DNA of 64,000 bases from Thalassotalea sp. LPB0316 (lineage in GTDB: Bacteria; Pseudomonadota; Gammaproteobacteria; Enterobacterales; Alteromonadaceae), in NCBI RefSeq assembly GCF_014898095.1, contig NZ_CP062946.1, forward strand, positions 2,356,001 through 2,420,000, given 5' to 3'. Under the pieces are notes generated by a model, which saw only the letters and a list, made by a program, of their open reading frames with translations, searched no databases and had not been told where the DNA came from. Position numbers and translations under genes: made by a program. Positions 36,492 through 44,886 of the stretch are shown piece after piece; within the stretch, counting starts at the first letter, position 1, and every line of letters starts with the position of its first letter.

Positions 36492-36755
36492 TTAATCGAT
36501 GCTCACGCGAATGTCTGAAACAGGTTGACAGCAACAGGCTAGAATTTCACCTTCGCCGACAAAAGCGAGTGGTTCGCCATGGGGATACGCTACTTGACCT
36601 TCTTCTAACGTGATTCGGCAAGCACCACAAAATCCATCGCGGCAGTGAAAATGCACTTCGACATTGGCCGCCTCTAGGCAGTTCAATATCGTTTGATGTG
36701 ATTCAAGGTAGGTGACAGTAATGTCACCTACTTGAATATTGACTCCGTTAGCCAT
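36492..36755 (-). CDS. yfaE: [2Fe-2S] ferredoxin YfaE for ribonucleotide reductase
   Basis: An 87-residue plant-type ferredoxin. The cluster Cys pattern is visible in CRDGFCGACRI (C-x5-C-x2-C) and in the distal ACCCQP stretch. YfaE helps keep the diferric-tyrosyl radical cofactor of NrdB reduced and active. It lies 41 bases downstream of nrdB on the same strand, the usual class Ia arrangement. Confidence 0.92.
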   Translation of the reverse strand: MANGVNIQVGDITVTYLESHQTILNCLEAANVEVHFHCRDGFCGACRITLEEGQVAYPHGEPLAFVGEGEILACCCQPVSDIRVSID

Positions 36756-36796
36756 GTTGTTTGCGCTCAGGTAATCGCAATAACAAAAGCAATGGC

Positions 36797-37927
36797 TTAT
36801 AAGTCGAAATCATCGAAGTCGTCAGATGAAACTTCTGAGTCGACTTGACCAACTAAATAACTTGAAATCTCAGTTTCTTGAGGAGCAACTTGAACATTAT
36901 CGCTCACGAGATACGCGTTCATCCATGGCAATGGGTTACTCTTAACAGCAAACGGTGGCTCGAAACCAATTGCTGCCATACGTTGATTACTAATGTACTC
37001 AATATATTGGTTCAATATTTCAGCATTTAAGCCGATCATTGAACCGTCCTTAAACAAGTACTGAGCCCATTCTTTTTCTTGTTCAACAACATCTAGGAAA
37101 ATTTGTTTACCTTGAGCGGCAAACTGCTCAGAAATTTCCTTCATTTCAGGATCATCTTTGCCTGACATCCAGTTATTCAAAATGTGCTGAGTACCTGTTA
37201 AATGCAAAGCTTCATCACGTGCAATTAACTTGATGATTTTTGCATTACCTTCAAGCAACTCACGTTCAGCAAAAGCAAATGAGCAAGCAAAGCTGACGTA
37301 GAAGCGAATTGCCTCAAGCGCATTAACCGAACAAATCGCCAAGTATAGTCGCTCTTTTAATTTACGCTCAGTCACTTCGATAGTGTTACCATCAACCTCG
37401 TAACTACCTTCACCTTGAGACTGCAATAATTGAGTCGTCAGAATAACATCATCAAAGTACTTTGCGATGCTTGATGCGCGTTTTAAAATCGCTGGGTTTA
37501 CTACAATGTCATCAAACACTTCACTTGGATCAGTAAATAGGTTACGTAAAATGTGCGTGTAAGATCTCGAGTGAATGGTTTCACTAAAAGCCCATGTTTC
37601 AATCCACGTTTCTACTTCCGGCAGTGATACCAATGGCAACAAAACGGCGTTTACTGAACGTGCGGCCATTGAATCAAGTAGTGTTTGATACTTGAGGTTT
37701 GAGATGAAAATATGTTTTTCAGAAGGTGTTAATGATTGCCAATCGGCGCGATCTTTAGATACATCGACTTCTTCAGGACGCCAGAAAAACGATAATTGTT
37801 TTTCAATAAGCTTTTCAAACGCCATAAAACGCTGTTGGTCGTATCGAGATACGTTAACGCTATTACCCAAAAACATTGGCTCTAATAAAGCATTATTTGG
37901 TTCTTGGTTAAACGTAGTGTAGGCCAT
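36797..37927 (-). CDS. nrdB: Ribonucleoside-diphosphate reductase class Ia, beta subunit
   Basis: Carries the diiron-tyrosyl radical. The 376 residues match E. coli NrdB in length. Iron-ligand helices are visible ([44 protein letters not shown]). The C-terminal tail is acidic with aromatic residues ([10 protein letters not shown]), as needed to bind NrdA. It follows nrdA after 107 bases. Confidence 0.97.
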   Translation of the reverse strand: MAYTTFNQEPNNALLEPMFLGNSVNVSRYDQQRFMAFEKLIEKQLSFFWRPEEVDVSKDRADWQSLTPSEKHIFISNLKYQTLLDSMAARSVNAVLLPLVSLPEVETWIETWAFSETIHSRSYTHILRNLFTDPSEVFDDIVVNPAILKRASSIAKYFDDVILTTQLLQSQGEGSYEVDGNTIEVTERKLKERLYLAICSVNALEAIRFYVSFACSFAFAERELLEGNAKIIKLIARDEALHLTGTQHILNNWMSGKDDPEMKEISEQFAAQGKQIFLDVVEQEKEWAQYLFKDGSMIGLNAEILNQYIEYISNQRMAAIGFEPPFAVKSNPLPWMNAYLVSDNVQVAPQETEISSYLVGQVDSEVSSDDFDDFDL

Positions 37928-38034
37928 TGTGTACTCCGAAAATTACTTGGCAATTATTATTATATTTTTTAAACGAAATAGAGTGATTTATACAAAACCA
38001 CAGTAACTATAATCACTACGGTTTTGCTACTGAA

Positions 38035-40305
38035 TTAGATCTTACAAGCGCCGCCTGCACAGCCATCATCTTCCTCAATTTGGCCGTCTGCTGCACCATC
38101 ACGGGTGTTGTGATAGTAAAGGGTCTTTACACCAAGCTTGTAAGCCGTTAGCAAGTCTTTGATGATTTGCTTAACAGGGACTTTACCGCCTTCAAAGCGC
38201 GAAGGATCGTAGTTAGTGTTGGCAGAAATTGTTTGGTCAATAAATTTCTGCATAATGCCAACAAGCTCTAAGTAACCGTCGTTTGAAGGAATATTCCATA
38301 ACAGTTCATAGTTGTCTTTGAGCTTTTTATACTCAGGCACAACTTGCTTTAAAATACCGTCTTTACTTGCTTTAATTGAAATTAAACCGCGCGGTGGTTC
38401 AATGCCGTTAGTCGCATTTGAGATTTGAGATGACGTTTCTGATGGCATCAATGCCGATACCGTAGAGTTACGCACGCCGTGCTGTTTAATACTTTCGCGT
38501 AAACCTTCCCAATCTAGGTGTAATGGTTCAGCAGTGACTTTATCAATCTCTTTTTTGTAGGTATCAATTGGCAGGATACCTTGGCTTAACTTAGTTTCGT
38601 TAAATTTAGGACACGCACCTAACTCTTTCGCTAAGTTGTTTGATGCTTTCAATAAGTAATATTGGATCGCTTCAAATGTGCGGTGAGTCAGGTTGTTAGC
38701 ACTACCATTAGAGTAGAACACGCCATTTTTAGCTAAATAATAAGCGTAGTTAATGACACCTATACCTAAGGTACGACGCCCCATAGTTGCATTGTGAGCT
38801 GCTGGTACAGGGTAGTCTTGATAATCTAATAGACTATCTAATGCGCGAATAGCTAAATCCGCTAAACCTTCAAGTTCATCTAATGAATCGATAGCGCCTA
38901 AGTTAAAAGCCGATAACGTACATAGTGCAATTTCACCTTCAGGATCGTTAACATCGCTTAATGGCTTAGTTGGCAAGGCAATTTCTAAACATAAGTTCGA
39001 CTGTCTAATCGGCGCTTGCTCTGCAATAAATGGACTGTGCGTATTGCAGTGGTCAACGTTTTGTAAATAAATACGACCTGTACTTGCGCGCTCTTGAGCG
39101 AATAAGCTAAATAATTCTAACGCCTTAATGCGCTTTTTGCGGATCGACTCATCTTGCTCGTATTTAAGGTATAACGCTTCGAATTTGTCTTGATCTTCAA
39201 AGAACGCATCGTATAAACCAGGTACGTCACTTGGGCTAAATAGCGTAATCGACTCGCCTTTGATCAAGCGTTGATACATTAATTTGTTAAATTGAACACC
39301 GTAATCTAAATGACGAACTCGGTTTTCTTCAACCCCACGGTTGTTCTTCAATACGAGTAAGCTTTCAACTTCTAAGTGCCACAAAGGATAGAATAGGGTA
39401 GCAGCACCACCGCGAACGCCGCCTTGAGAACAGCTTTTAACCGCTGTTTGGAAGTGTTTGTAAAATGGGATACAACCTGTATGGAAAGCTTCACCATTGC
39501 GAATAGCACTTCCCAAAGCGCGAATACGACCCGCGTTGATACCAATACCAGCGCGTTGTGATACGTATTTTACAATCGAACTCGATGTTGCGTTAATTGA
39601 GTCTAAGCTATCGCCACATTCAATCAATACACATGATGAGAACTGACGTGTTGGCGTGCGTACACCGGCCATAATTGGCGTAGGTAATGAAATTTTAAAG
39701 GTTGAAATTGCGTTGTAGAAGCCTTTGATGTAATCGAGGCGTACTGCTTTGTCATACTTGGCGAATAAACAAGCCGCCACTAACATATATAAAAACTGTG
39801 CGCTTTCGTATATTTCACCCGTAACGCGGTTTTGTACCAGGTATTTACCTTCTAATTGCTTGACTGCAGCGTAGCTGAAGTTTAAATCGCGCGAATGGTC
39901 GATAAATGCTTCCATCGCTTCAAAATCTTCTTTGCTATAGTCTTGGGTTAAGTGCTGGTCATACTTACCCAATTCAACCATATTTAATACGTGCTCGTAT
40001 AATTTGGGTGGTTCAAACTGGCCGTAAGCTTTTTTACGCAAGTGGAAGATCGCTAAACGAGCAGCTAAGTACTGATAGTCTGGTGACTCTTCTGAAATCA
40101 AGTCGGCAGCCGATTTGATAATTGTTTCATGAATATCTTCAGTTTTAATACCATCGTAAAACTGAATGTGCGATTTAAGTTCAACTTGAGACACAGAAAC
40201 ATCTTCGAGATTTTCTGCTGCCCATGCGATGACTTTGTGAATTTTTTCAAGATCAATGGCTTCTTTCTCACCATTGCGTTTTGTGACGAAGAGGTTGCTG
40301 TTCAT
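38035..40305 (-). CDS. nrdA: Ribonucleoside-diphosphate reductase class Ia, alpha subunit
   Basis: Reduces all four ribonucleoside diphosphates. The 756 residues start with an ATP-cone (about 5-95), which gives dATP feedback inhibition. Redox and radical residues: Cys in RQFSSCVLIECGDS, the active-site NLCLEIALPT with Cys and Glu, and the C-terminal CAGGACKI pair that passes electrons from thioredoxin/glutaredoxin. First gene of the nrdA-nrdB-yfaE operon, with two NrdR-type boxes upstream. Confidence 0.97.
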   Translation of the reverse strand: MNSNLFVTKRNGEKEAIDLEKIHKVIAWAAENLEDVSVSQVELKSHIQFYDGIKTEDIHETIIKSAADLISEESPDYQYLAARLAIFHLRKKAYGQFEPPKLYEHVLNMVELGKYDQHLTQDYSKEDFEAMEAFIDHSRDLNFSYAAVKQLEGKYLVQNRVTGEIYESAQFLYMLVAACLFAKYDKAVRLDYIKGFYNAISTFKISLPTPIMAGVRTPTRQFSSCVLIECGDSLDSINATSSSIVKYVSQRAGIGINAGRIRALGSAIRNGEAFHTGCIPFYKHFQTAVKSCSQGGVRGGAATLFYPLWHLEVESLLVLKNNRGVEENRVRHLDYGVQFNKLMYQRLIKGESITLFSPSDVPGLYDAFFEDQDKFEALYLKYEQDESIRKKRIKALELFSLFAQERASTGRIYLQNVDHCNTHSPFIAEQAPIRQSNLCLEIALPTKPLSDVNDPEGEIALCTLSAFNLGAIDSLDELEGLADLAIRALDSLLDYQDYPVPAAHNATMGRRTLGIGVINYAYYLAKNGVFYSNGSANNLTHRTFEAIQYYLLKASNNLAKELGACPKFNETKLSQGILPIDTYKKEIDKVTAEPLHLDWEGLRESIKQHGVRNSTVSALMPSETSSQISNATNGIEPPRGLISIKASKDGILKQVVPEYKKLKDNYELLWNIPSNDGYLELVGIMQKFIDQTISANTNYDPSRFEGGKVPVKQIIKDLLTAYKLGVKTLYYHNTRDGAADGQIEEDDGCAGGACKI

Positions 40306-40662
40306 GAAAGTCCTGTAAATCTTTTGTTATTGTTGTTCTATTAAAGATTGTTAACGAGAATCCTATATAGTGTGCTGAATAAATCTTAAACACAAGATAT
40401 AGGGCTGATTCAAATTATAATCACAAGATAATGGGGTTTAGTACGGTTTGCAAGGGTAAAAAGATGACAATTTTTCACCTGTAAAACACACTGGTCAATC
40501 TTGTTAGTAGTAACTAACTTAGCAGTACGTCAAACGATAGCTATTGTAAAAACGCAACTGTTATTTTGATAAATTTCTATTAATAGAATTATTTAAATTA
40601 TTTTACCTGAACTTTTATACACTTTTGTAATAAGAAGAATTAAATTCTTTTAAAACAAATGA
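40306..40662. other. nrd control region and spacer to gph
   Basis: About 357 AT-rich bases between the nrdA start and the gph stop codon on the same strand. It holds two NrdR-type boxes (40358-40405). The rest (40406-40662) is AT-rich with no coding potential; TTATACACT near 40617 is close to a DnaA-box core, but one match is not convincing. Confidence 0.55.
40358..40405 (-). promoter_or_regulatory. Tandem NrdR-type operator boxes upstream of nrdA
   Basis: Two 16-base elements, 40358-40373 (ACACTATATAGGATTC on the minus strand) and 40390-40405 (ACACAAGATATAGGGC on the plus strand), are 32 bases apart centre to centre. Paired NrdR boxes with about three helical turns between centres are the known operator of class Ia nrd genes. 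The match is better for the first box, which lies 53 bases before the nrdA start. Confidence 0.75.
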
Positions 40663-41364
40663 TTAGCTTGTTTGGTTATAGTTTGTGCGATCTGCTGTAA
40701 AAATAATCTGATGCAAATCTTCGGTAGTTTTGGCGAAAATATCAGCATGCCATTGGTTACATTTTGCATGATCTAAAATATAACCCCAGCCGGCAATTAC
40801 CGTGGTCATATTTGCAGCGTTACCTGCTTCGATATCTCGCGGCGCATCTCCAATATAAAGACAATTTTCTGGTTTAACGTTGAGCGCTTGACAAGCGACG
40901 TGCATAGGTAATGGGTCTGGCTTTTTCTTAGCGAGTGAATCACCGCCAAGATTTATTGCACTGTCCGCTAACAGCGGGAAGTGCGGCAATAATTCATTCG
41001 TTAGGCCGATAGGCTTATTAGTGATGATCCCCCAAGGGATAGCTGCTTGAGAAAGTGATTGAAGGGTATCTTCAAGACCAGCGTAAATTTTAGTGTGTGT
41101 CGCGATATTCTGTTGGTAATACTCGAGAAACTCTGCCCGCAATTGCTCGTAGTCGTAATTATCAAGTAAATCACCAAAGCCCAAACGCAATAGCCCCAAT
41201 GCGCCATCGGAGGCAACAGGTCGGTAATCATTTGGCGCAACGAGCGGCAATTGGTATTGCGTTAAAACGAAGTTGAGCGCCGCACCCAGATCGTCAGCTG
41301 TATCTAAAATCGTACCGTCTAAGTCGAATAGGACGGCTTCTATCGGATGGTTAACTTTCTTCAT
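40663..41364 (-). CDS. gph: HAD-family phosphoglycolate phosphatase
   Basis: A 233-residue haloacid-dehalogenase phosphatase. Motif I is [14 protein letters not shown] with both catalytic Asp, motif II ITNKP, and motif [14 protein letters not shown]. Gph removes 2-phosphoglycolate made during DNA repair. The start codon overlaps the ubiG stop codon by four bases (ATGA). ubiG-gph pairs are common in gammaproteobacteria; a specific role beyond HAD phosphatase is inferred from that context. Confidence 0.88.
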   Translation of the reverse strand: MKKVNHPIEAVLFDLDGTILDTADDLGAALNFVLTQYQLPLVAPNDYRPVASDGALGLLRLGFGDLLDNYDYEQLRAEFLEYYQQNIATHTKIYAGLEDTLQSLSQAAIPWGIITNKPIGLTNELLPHFPLLADSAINLGGDSLAKKKPDPLPMHVACQALNVKPENCLYIGDAPRDIEAGNAANMTTVIAGWGYILDHAKCNQWHADIFAKTTEDLHQIIFTADRTNYNQTS

Positions 41365-42068
41365 AGCTTTTTACAACACAAAATGTAATTAACGTCTAGA
41401 CCAGGTGCTAGCTTGTGGTTTTCGGTGATAGGATTGTAATGTATTCCCGTTGCATCAACACATTTTAAATCATATTGTTCTGCCCAGCCGATTAGGGTTG
41501 ATGGGCGAATAAAGCTGTCGTGGTGATGAGTCCCCTCTGGTACTATTTTTAATACCTTTTCTGCGGCAAAGATTGCTAATAAATAACTCTTAATCGTTTT
41601 ATTCAAGGTTGAAAAAAACACATAACCACCAGGCTTAACCATATCGCTACAGGCTTTGATAATTGACTCAGGATCCGGTACGTGCTCTAACATTTCCATA
41701 CACGTGACAATATCGTAGGTTTGTGGATTAGTTTGTGCTTTTTCTTCAGCGGTAATTTTTTGATAATCAACTTTAGTACCGCTTTCAAGGGCGTGAAGTT
41801 TAGCAACGTTAAGCGGCTCTTCTCCCATATCGATACCGGTGACATCAGCACCAAGCTTAGCGAGGCTTTCAGCGAGTATACCGCCACCACAACCTACGTC
41901 GATTGCTTTTTTACCGAATAATTCGCCAACGTGTTGAATAATGAATTGGCGGCGTAACGGGTTAATTTGATGTAACGGCTTGAAATTGCCTTCTAAATCC
42001 CACCATTCATGGGCGACTTCTTCAAATTTGGCAATTTCGGCGAGATCAACATTTACTTCTTTAGACAT
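41361..42068 (-). CDS. ubiG: Ubiquinone biosynthesis O-methyltransferase UbiG
   Basis: Does both O-methylation steps of ubiquinone synthesis. From ATG 42068 it has 235 residues, near the E. coli length (240), starting [20 protein letters not shown]. The frame runs open upstream to a TTG at 42128, but those residues lack family support. The SAM-binding loop [11 protein letters not shown] and the [13 protein letters not shown]-terminal signature are intact. The ribosome site before 42068 is weak. Divergent from the permease at 42170. Confidence 0.94.
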   Translation of the reverse strand: MSKEVNVDLAEIAKFEEVAHEWWDLEGNFKPLHQINPLRRQFIIQHVGELFGKKAIDVGCGGGILAESLAKLGADVTGIDMGEEPLNVAKLHALESGTKVDYQKITAEEKAQTNPQTYDIVTCMEMLEHVPDPESIIKACSDMVKPGGYVFFSTLNKTIKSYLLAIFAAEKVLKIVPEGTHHHDSFIRPSTLIGWAEQYDLKCVDATGIHYNPITENHKLAPGLDVNYILCCKKL

Positions 42069-42169
42069 TTCGGTTGGCTTATTTGGTAATTTTTCGTTAG
42101 ATTCTAAAACAATTAAGCTAGCTCGCAAAGCTGTGAGTTAATAAAAACAACAATAAATAAGAAAGCCCT

Positions 42170-43441
42170 ATGTCTGAAAATAAATTTAAGCGAGTTATCG
42201 GCCGGCTAGGTGTAGCTGCGCTCGCTATTAATGGCTTAATTGGTGCGGGTATTTTTGCCTTACCGTCAGCAGCAGCAGGAATAGCAGGGCTGTTTAGCCC
42301 TTGGATGTTTTTACTGTGTAGCCTGTTGATGGCCACTATATTGCTGTGCTTTGCTCAGCTTTCAGCTGGCTTTGACGATAATGGTGGGCCAGTCGCCTAT
42401 ACCGAGAGAGCCTTTGGCCATCAACTGGCATTCCAAACGACTTGGCTTTTATATATAGGTCGCGTGACCGCACTTGCTGCCAATGCTAACGCCTTAGTTT
42501 TTTACTTGTCGCAGTTTTTTGTCATGTTTGCTGAGCCATTATATAAAGGTATTGCGATCGTTTTTATCCTGTGCTCGCTAGGCGGCGTCAATATATTTAA
42601 TGCGGCCAAAGCAATGCGTATTATTCATGCTATTACGCTAATTAAGTTGGCTCCGTTACTGCTGTTTATCGGTTTTGGCATCCCCTATTTAACAGCCGAA
42701 ATATTTGATCTAGCGACTATCGAGCAAGTAACCGATTTTGACGGTGCATTGCTGCTACTTATATATGCCTATATCGGCTTTGAGGGGGCGGTAGTACCTG
42801 CAGGGGAAACCAAAAATCCCAAGCAACAAATTGCCAAGGCATTGATTGCGACTTTGCTTGCCACGAGTGTGTTGTACTTTTTTATCCAATGGGTAAGCGT
42901 CAGTGCGATTACCGAGCTTAGCGCGTCGAAAACACCGATGTCTGATGTCGCGTATATTACAATGGGGCAAGCGGGACTTGTCATCATGACACTCGCTGCA
43001 ATCTTTTCGATTAGTGGTAATCTAACGGTCGTTATATTTACGGCTTCAAGAATGACACAGAGTCTAGCACAGCTTGGCCAGTTACCAACTTGGTTTGCTA
43101 AATCACATGACGTTGAGAATAGCCCAATCCACTCCACGTATTTTCTCGTAGTGCTTGCAGGGGGACTCGCGTTAACCGGCAGTTTTGTATGGCTTGCTAT
43201 AATCAGTAGTTTAGCGAGGTTGATTGGTTTTGTTATCTCGATTGCCGCTTTAATTAAATTACACGATGATTTTAAACAAGCAGGTCACTGGTTTTTACCA
43301 GCAGGTAAAATACTCCCCTTAGTGTCACTGTTAGTATGTGGCTGGTTAAGTATTCAAGCTAGTGTTACTAGTTGGTTAATGACAGGTTTATTCATGCTCT
43401 TAGGCTTTGCTTTATTTCATTGGAATAAACGAGTACAGTAA
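42170..43441 (+). CDS. APC-superfamily amino-acid permease
   Basis: A 423-residue protein with about twelve hydrophobic helices. TM1 carries the APC unwound-helix motif GLIGAGIFALPS, and the TM6 region has YAYIGFEGAVVPAGETKNP, both typical of amino-acid/polyamine/organocation transporters. The substrate cannot be assigned. It stands alone, divergent from ubiG, with no visible partner. Confidence 0.9.
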   Translation: MSENKFKRVIGRLGVAALAINGLIGAGIFALPSAAAGIAGLFSPWMFLLCSLLMATILLCFAQLSAGFDDNGGPVAYTERAFGHQLAFQTTWLLYIGRVTALAANANALVFYLSQFFVMFAEPLYKGIAIVFILCSLGGVNIFNAAKAMRIIHAITLIKLAPLLLFIGFGIPYLTAEIFDLATIEQVTDFDGALLLLIYAYIGFEGAVVPAGETKNPKQQIAKALIATLLATSVLYFFIQWVSVSAITELSASKTPMSDVAYITMGQAGLVIMTLAAIFSISGNLTVVIFTASRMTQSLAQLGQLPTWFAKSHDVENSPIHSTYFLVVLAGGLALTGSFVWLAIISSLARLIGFVISIAALIKLHDDFKQAGHWFLPAGKILPLVSLLVCGWLSIQASVTSWLMTGLFMLLGFALFHWNKRVQ

Positions 43442-43581
43442 ATGGTCAGATGAGTTGATATGAATGATAGGATACGTTAGCTTTGTATTGAAACAGAAAA
43501 ATAGCGTATCGGTTTTGTTCATATTGAACGGAATTCAACAAATTAAAAAGATAATAATAGTATGAATAAATGGGGGCAGTG

Positions 43582-44115
43582 ATGAAATCGATTGTAGAAC
43601 AATTATCAACCTACAAGAGTGTTCATTTAAATAAGAAAAACGTGAGAACACATTTTTTTGGTGTGCCACTCATTGTTATGTCAGTCATGGTACTGATCAA
43701 TATGTTAAATATTACTTGGCGATCAGACAGCAACGAGGTAACTTTGCCACTGATGCCTGTAATAGCGCTATTAGTCGTGCTGTATTATCTATTACTCGAT
43801 GTAAAAATTGGCCTAATAGCGACCTTATTATTTGCCCCTGTTTACTGGGCTGCGATTAATATCAGTGCACTTCCTAATGCGGCTTGGTGGGCTTTAGGGA
43901 TTTTTGTCATAGGTTGGATTATTCAATTTGTTGGTCATGCGTATGAAAAAGCGAAACCGGCGTTTGTTGATGATTTAAATCAACTATTAATAGGCCCGTT
44001 ATTTTTGGTATCTGAAGTGGTCTTTGCTCTGGGAATGAATAAAGATATGGAGCAGGAAGTTACAGATATTGCTCGCGATAAGCGCCGTGCGTTTGAGAAA
44101 GCGAAATTAACTTAG
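43582..44115 (+). CDS. Mpo1-like (DUF962) membrane protein, putative 2-hydroxy fatty acid dioxygenase
   Basis: A 177-residue membrane protein with four hydrophobic segments (about 29-46, 55-72, 76-95 and 98-117). The family metal-ligand region NKKNVRTHFFGVPL and the second conserved stretch GHAYEKAKPAFVDDL are present, with several His residues. Yeast Mpo1 is an Fe(II) dioxygenase of 2-hydroxy fatty acids; bacterial members are mostly untested. ATG 43582 is chosen because GGGGG lies six bases upstream; ATG 43570 would add four residues. Confidence 0.82.
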   Translation: MKSIVEQLSTYKSVHLNKKNVRTHFFGVPLIVMSVMVLINMLNITWRSDSNEVTLPLMPVIALLVVLYYLLLDVKIGLIATLLFAPVYWAAINISALPNAAWWALGIFVIGWIIQFVGHAYEKAKPAFVDDLNQLLIGPLFLVSEVVFALGMNKDMEQEVTDIARDKRRAFEKAKLT

Positions 44116-44137
44116 GGTGAAATACGCGACTTTTATG

Positions 44138-44172
44138 ATCGCAAGTGCTTAACTTTCTCAAGTACTTGCGAT
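44138..44172 (+). terminator. Long hairpin after the Mpo1-like gene
   Basis: A 13-bp stem ATCGCAAGTGCTT / AAGTACTTGCGAT (one G-T wobble in RNA) with a 9-base loop. No T-run follows on either strand, so it is either a factor-assisted terminator, an mRNA 3' stabiliser or a processing site. Confidence 0.4.
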
Positions 44173-44228
44173 ATACCGATAACTATGGCGCTGTTGCTAC
44201 TCGAACTCAATAAGGGCTAATGAGACTT

Positions 44229-44483
44229 CTAGTGACATGAAGCAAGTGCTTGACCTTGCATGTTAGTCGCATCATTTGGCAGGATTCTGTCACCAACCTT
44301 ATTTAGCACATTAATTTTTCCTTCACATACCGCAATCACTGATTTTCCCTCTTTATAGCACTCAGGCAAGACAATACGGCCATTTGGTGAAACCTTAAAT
44401 GTTTTTATATCGTGTTTGATCACTAGCGATGCTTCTTCGTAATAAATGACGGTTACTAGCTGTTGATGATTTAATTCACTCAC
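44229..44483 (-). CDS. Small conserved protein, TIGR02922-like
   Basis: An 84-residue protein without signal or membrane segment. It begins MSELNHQQLVTVIYYEE and has a compact beta-rich middle part (FKVSPNGRIVLPECYKEGKS). From memory this resembles TIGR02922, a family of small uncharacterised proteins in Colwellia and Shewanella, but I could not check this. The stretch VSPNGRIVLP is also somewhat like AbrB/SpoVT swapped-hairpin DNA-binding proteins; that similarity is short. Monocistronic. Confidence 0.7.
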   Translation of the reverse strand: MSELNHQQLVTVIYYEEASLVIKHDIKTFKVSPNGRIVLPECYKEGKSVIAVCEGKINVLNKVGDRILPNDATNMQGQALASCH

Positions 44484-44886
44484 TTTGAGTCCATTGGGGG
44501 TTATTGAATCGATTAAGTGATTTTAGAGAAAATACTTAACCCGTTTGTGTTTCTTTGATACCTTGGTGTTTCAGGTTGTAATCAGGGTAAATATGACGCT
44601 GTGAAACCTAAAGATTTAGTGGCTTTGATTGATTTTTGAACCATTATTTTTATTATTTACAATCTTTAAATTTTTAGGAAAAATTAGTGTTTGTTTTAAT
44701 TGTTTAAATTCATATGGTTAGGCGTAATTCATAGGGGTTTAAATAGAGGCTTGAAATACGCGCTAATCCAGTACAAAATGGTTGTCTATTTTGAGTGTGG
44801 CTTTACACTTTTTTGTGTTAACATTCACACCACATAAAATTATAAAAATTTCGAAATTTTTCAGTATTTAGGGATACCATCTATTT
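44484..44886. other. Intergenic region upstream of gyrA
   Basis: About 400 AT-rich bases with no coding sequence. It holds the leftward promoter of the small gene at 44229 and the gyrA promoter region. Runs of A/T and short dyads just before gyrA suggest a melting-prone promoter, but nothing more specific was seen. Confidence 0.6.
44813..44840 (+). promoter_or_regulatory. Candidate gyrA promoter
   Basis: TTGTGT (44813-44818), a 16-base spacer and TAAAAT (44835-44840), 46 bases before the gyrA ATG. Consensus match is moderate. Confidence 0.4.

Noticed and set aside
37985-38034. AAAACC...GGTTTT dyad between nrdA and nrdB as an attenuator
   Set aside because: The stem has mismatches and only six outer pairs and is not followed by a T-run; support is too weak.
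40612-40622. DnaA-box-like TTATACACT in the nrd upstream region, suggesting an origin or DnaA control
   Set aside because: A single imperfect match in AT-rich DNA, with no cluster of boxes and no dnaA/gidA neighbourhood.
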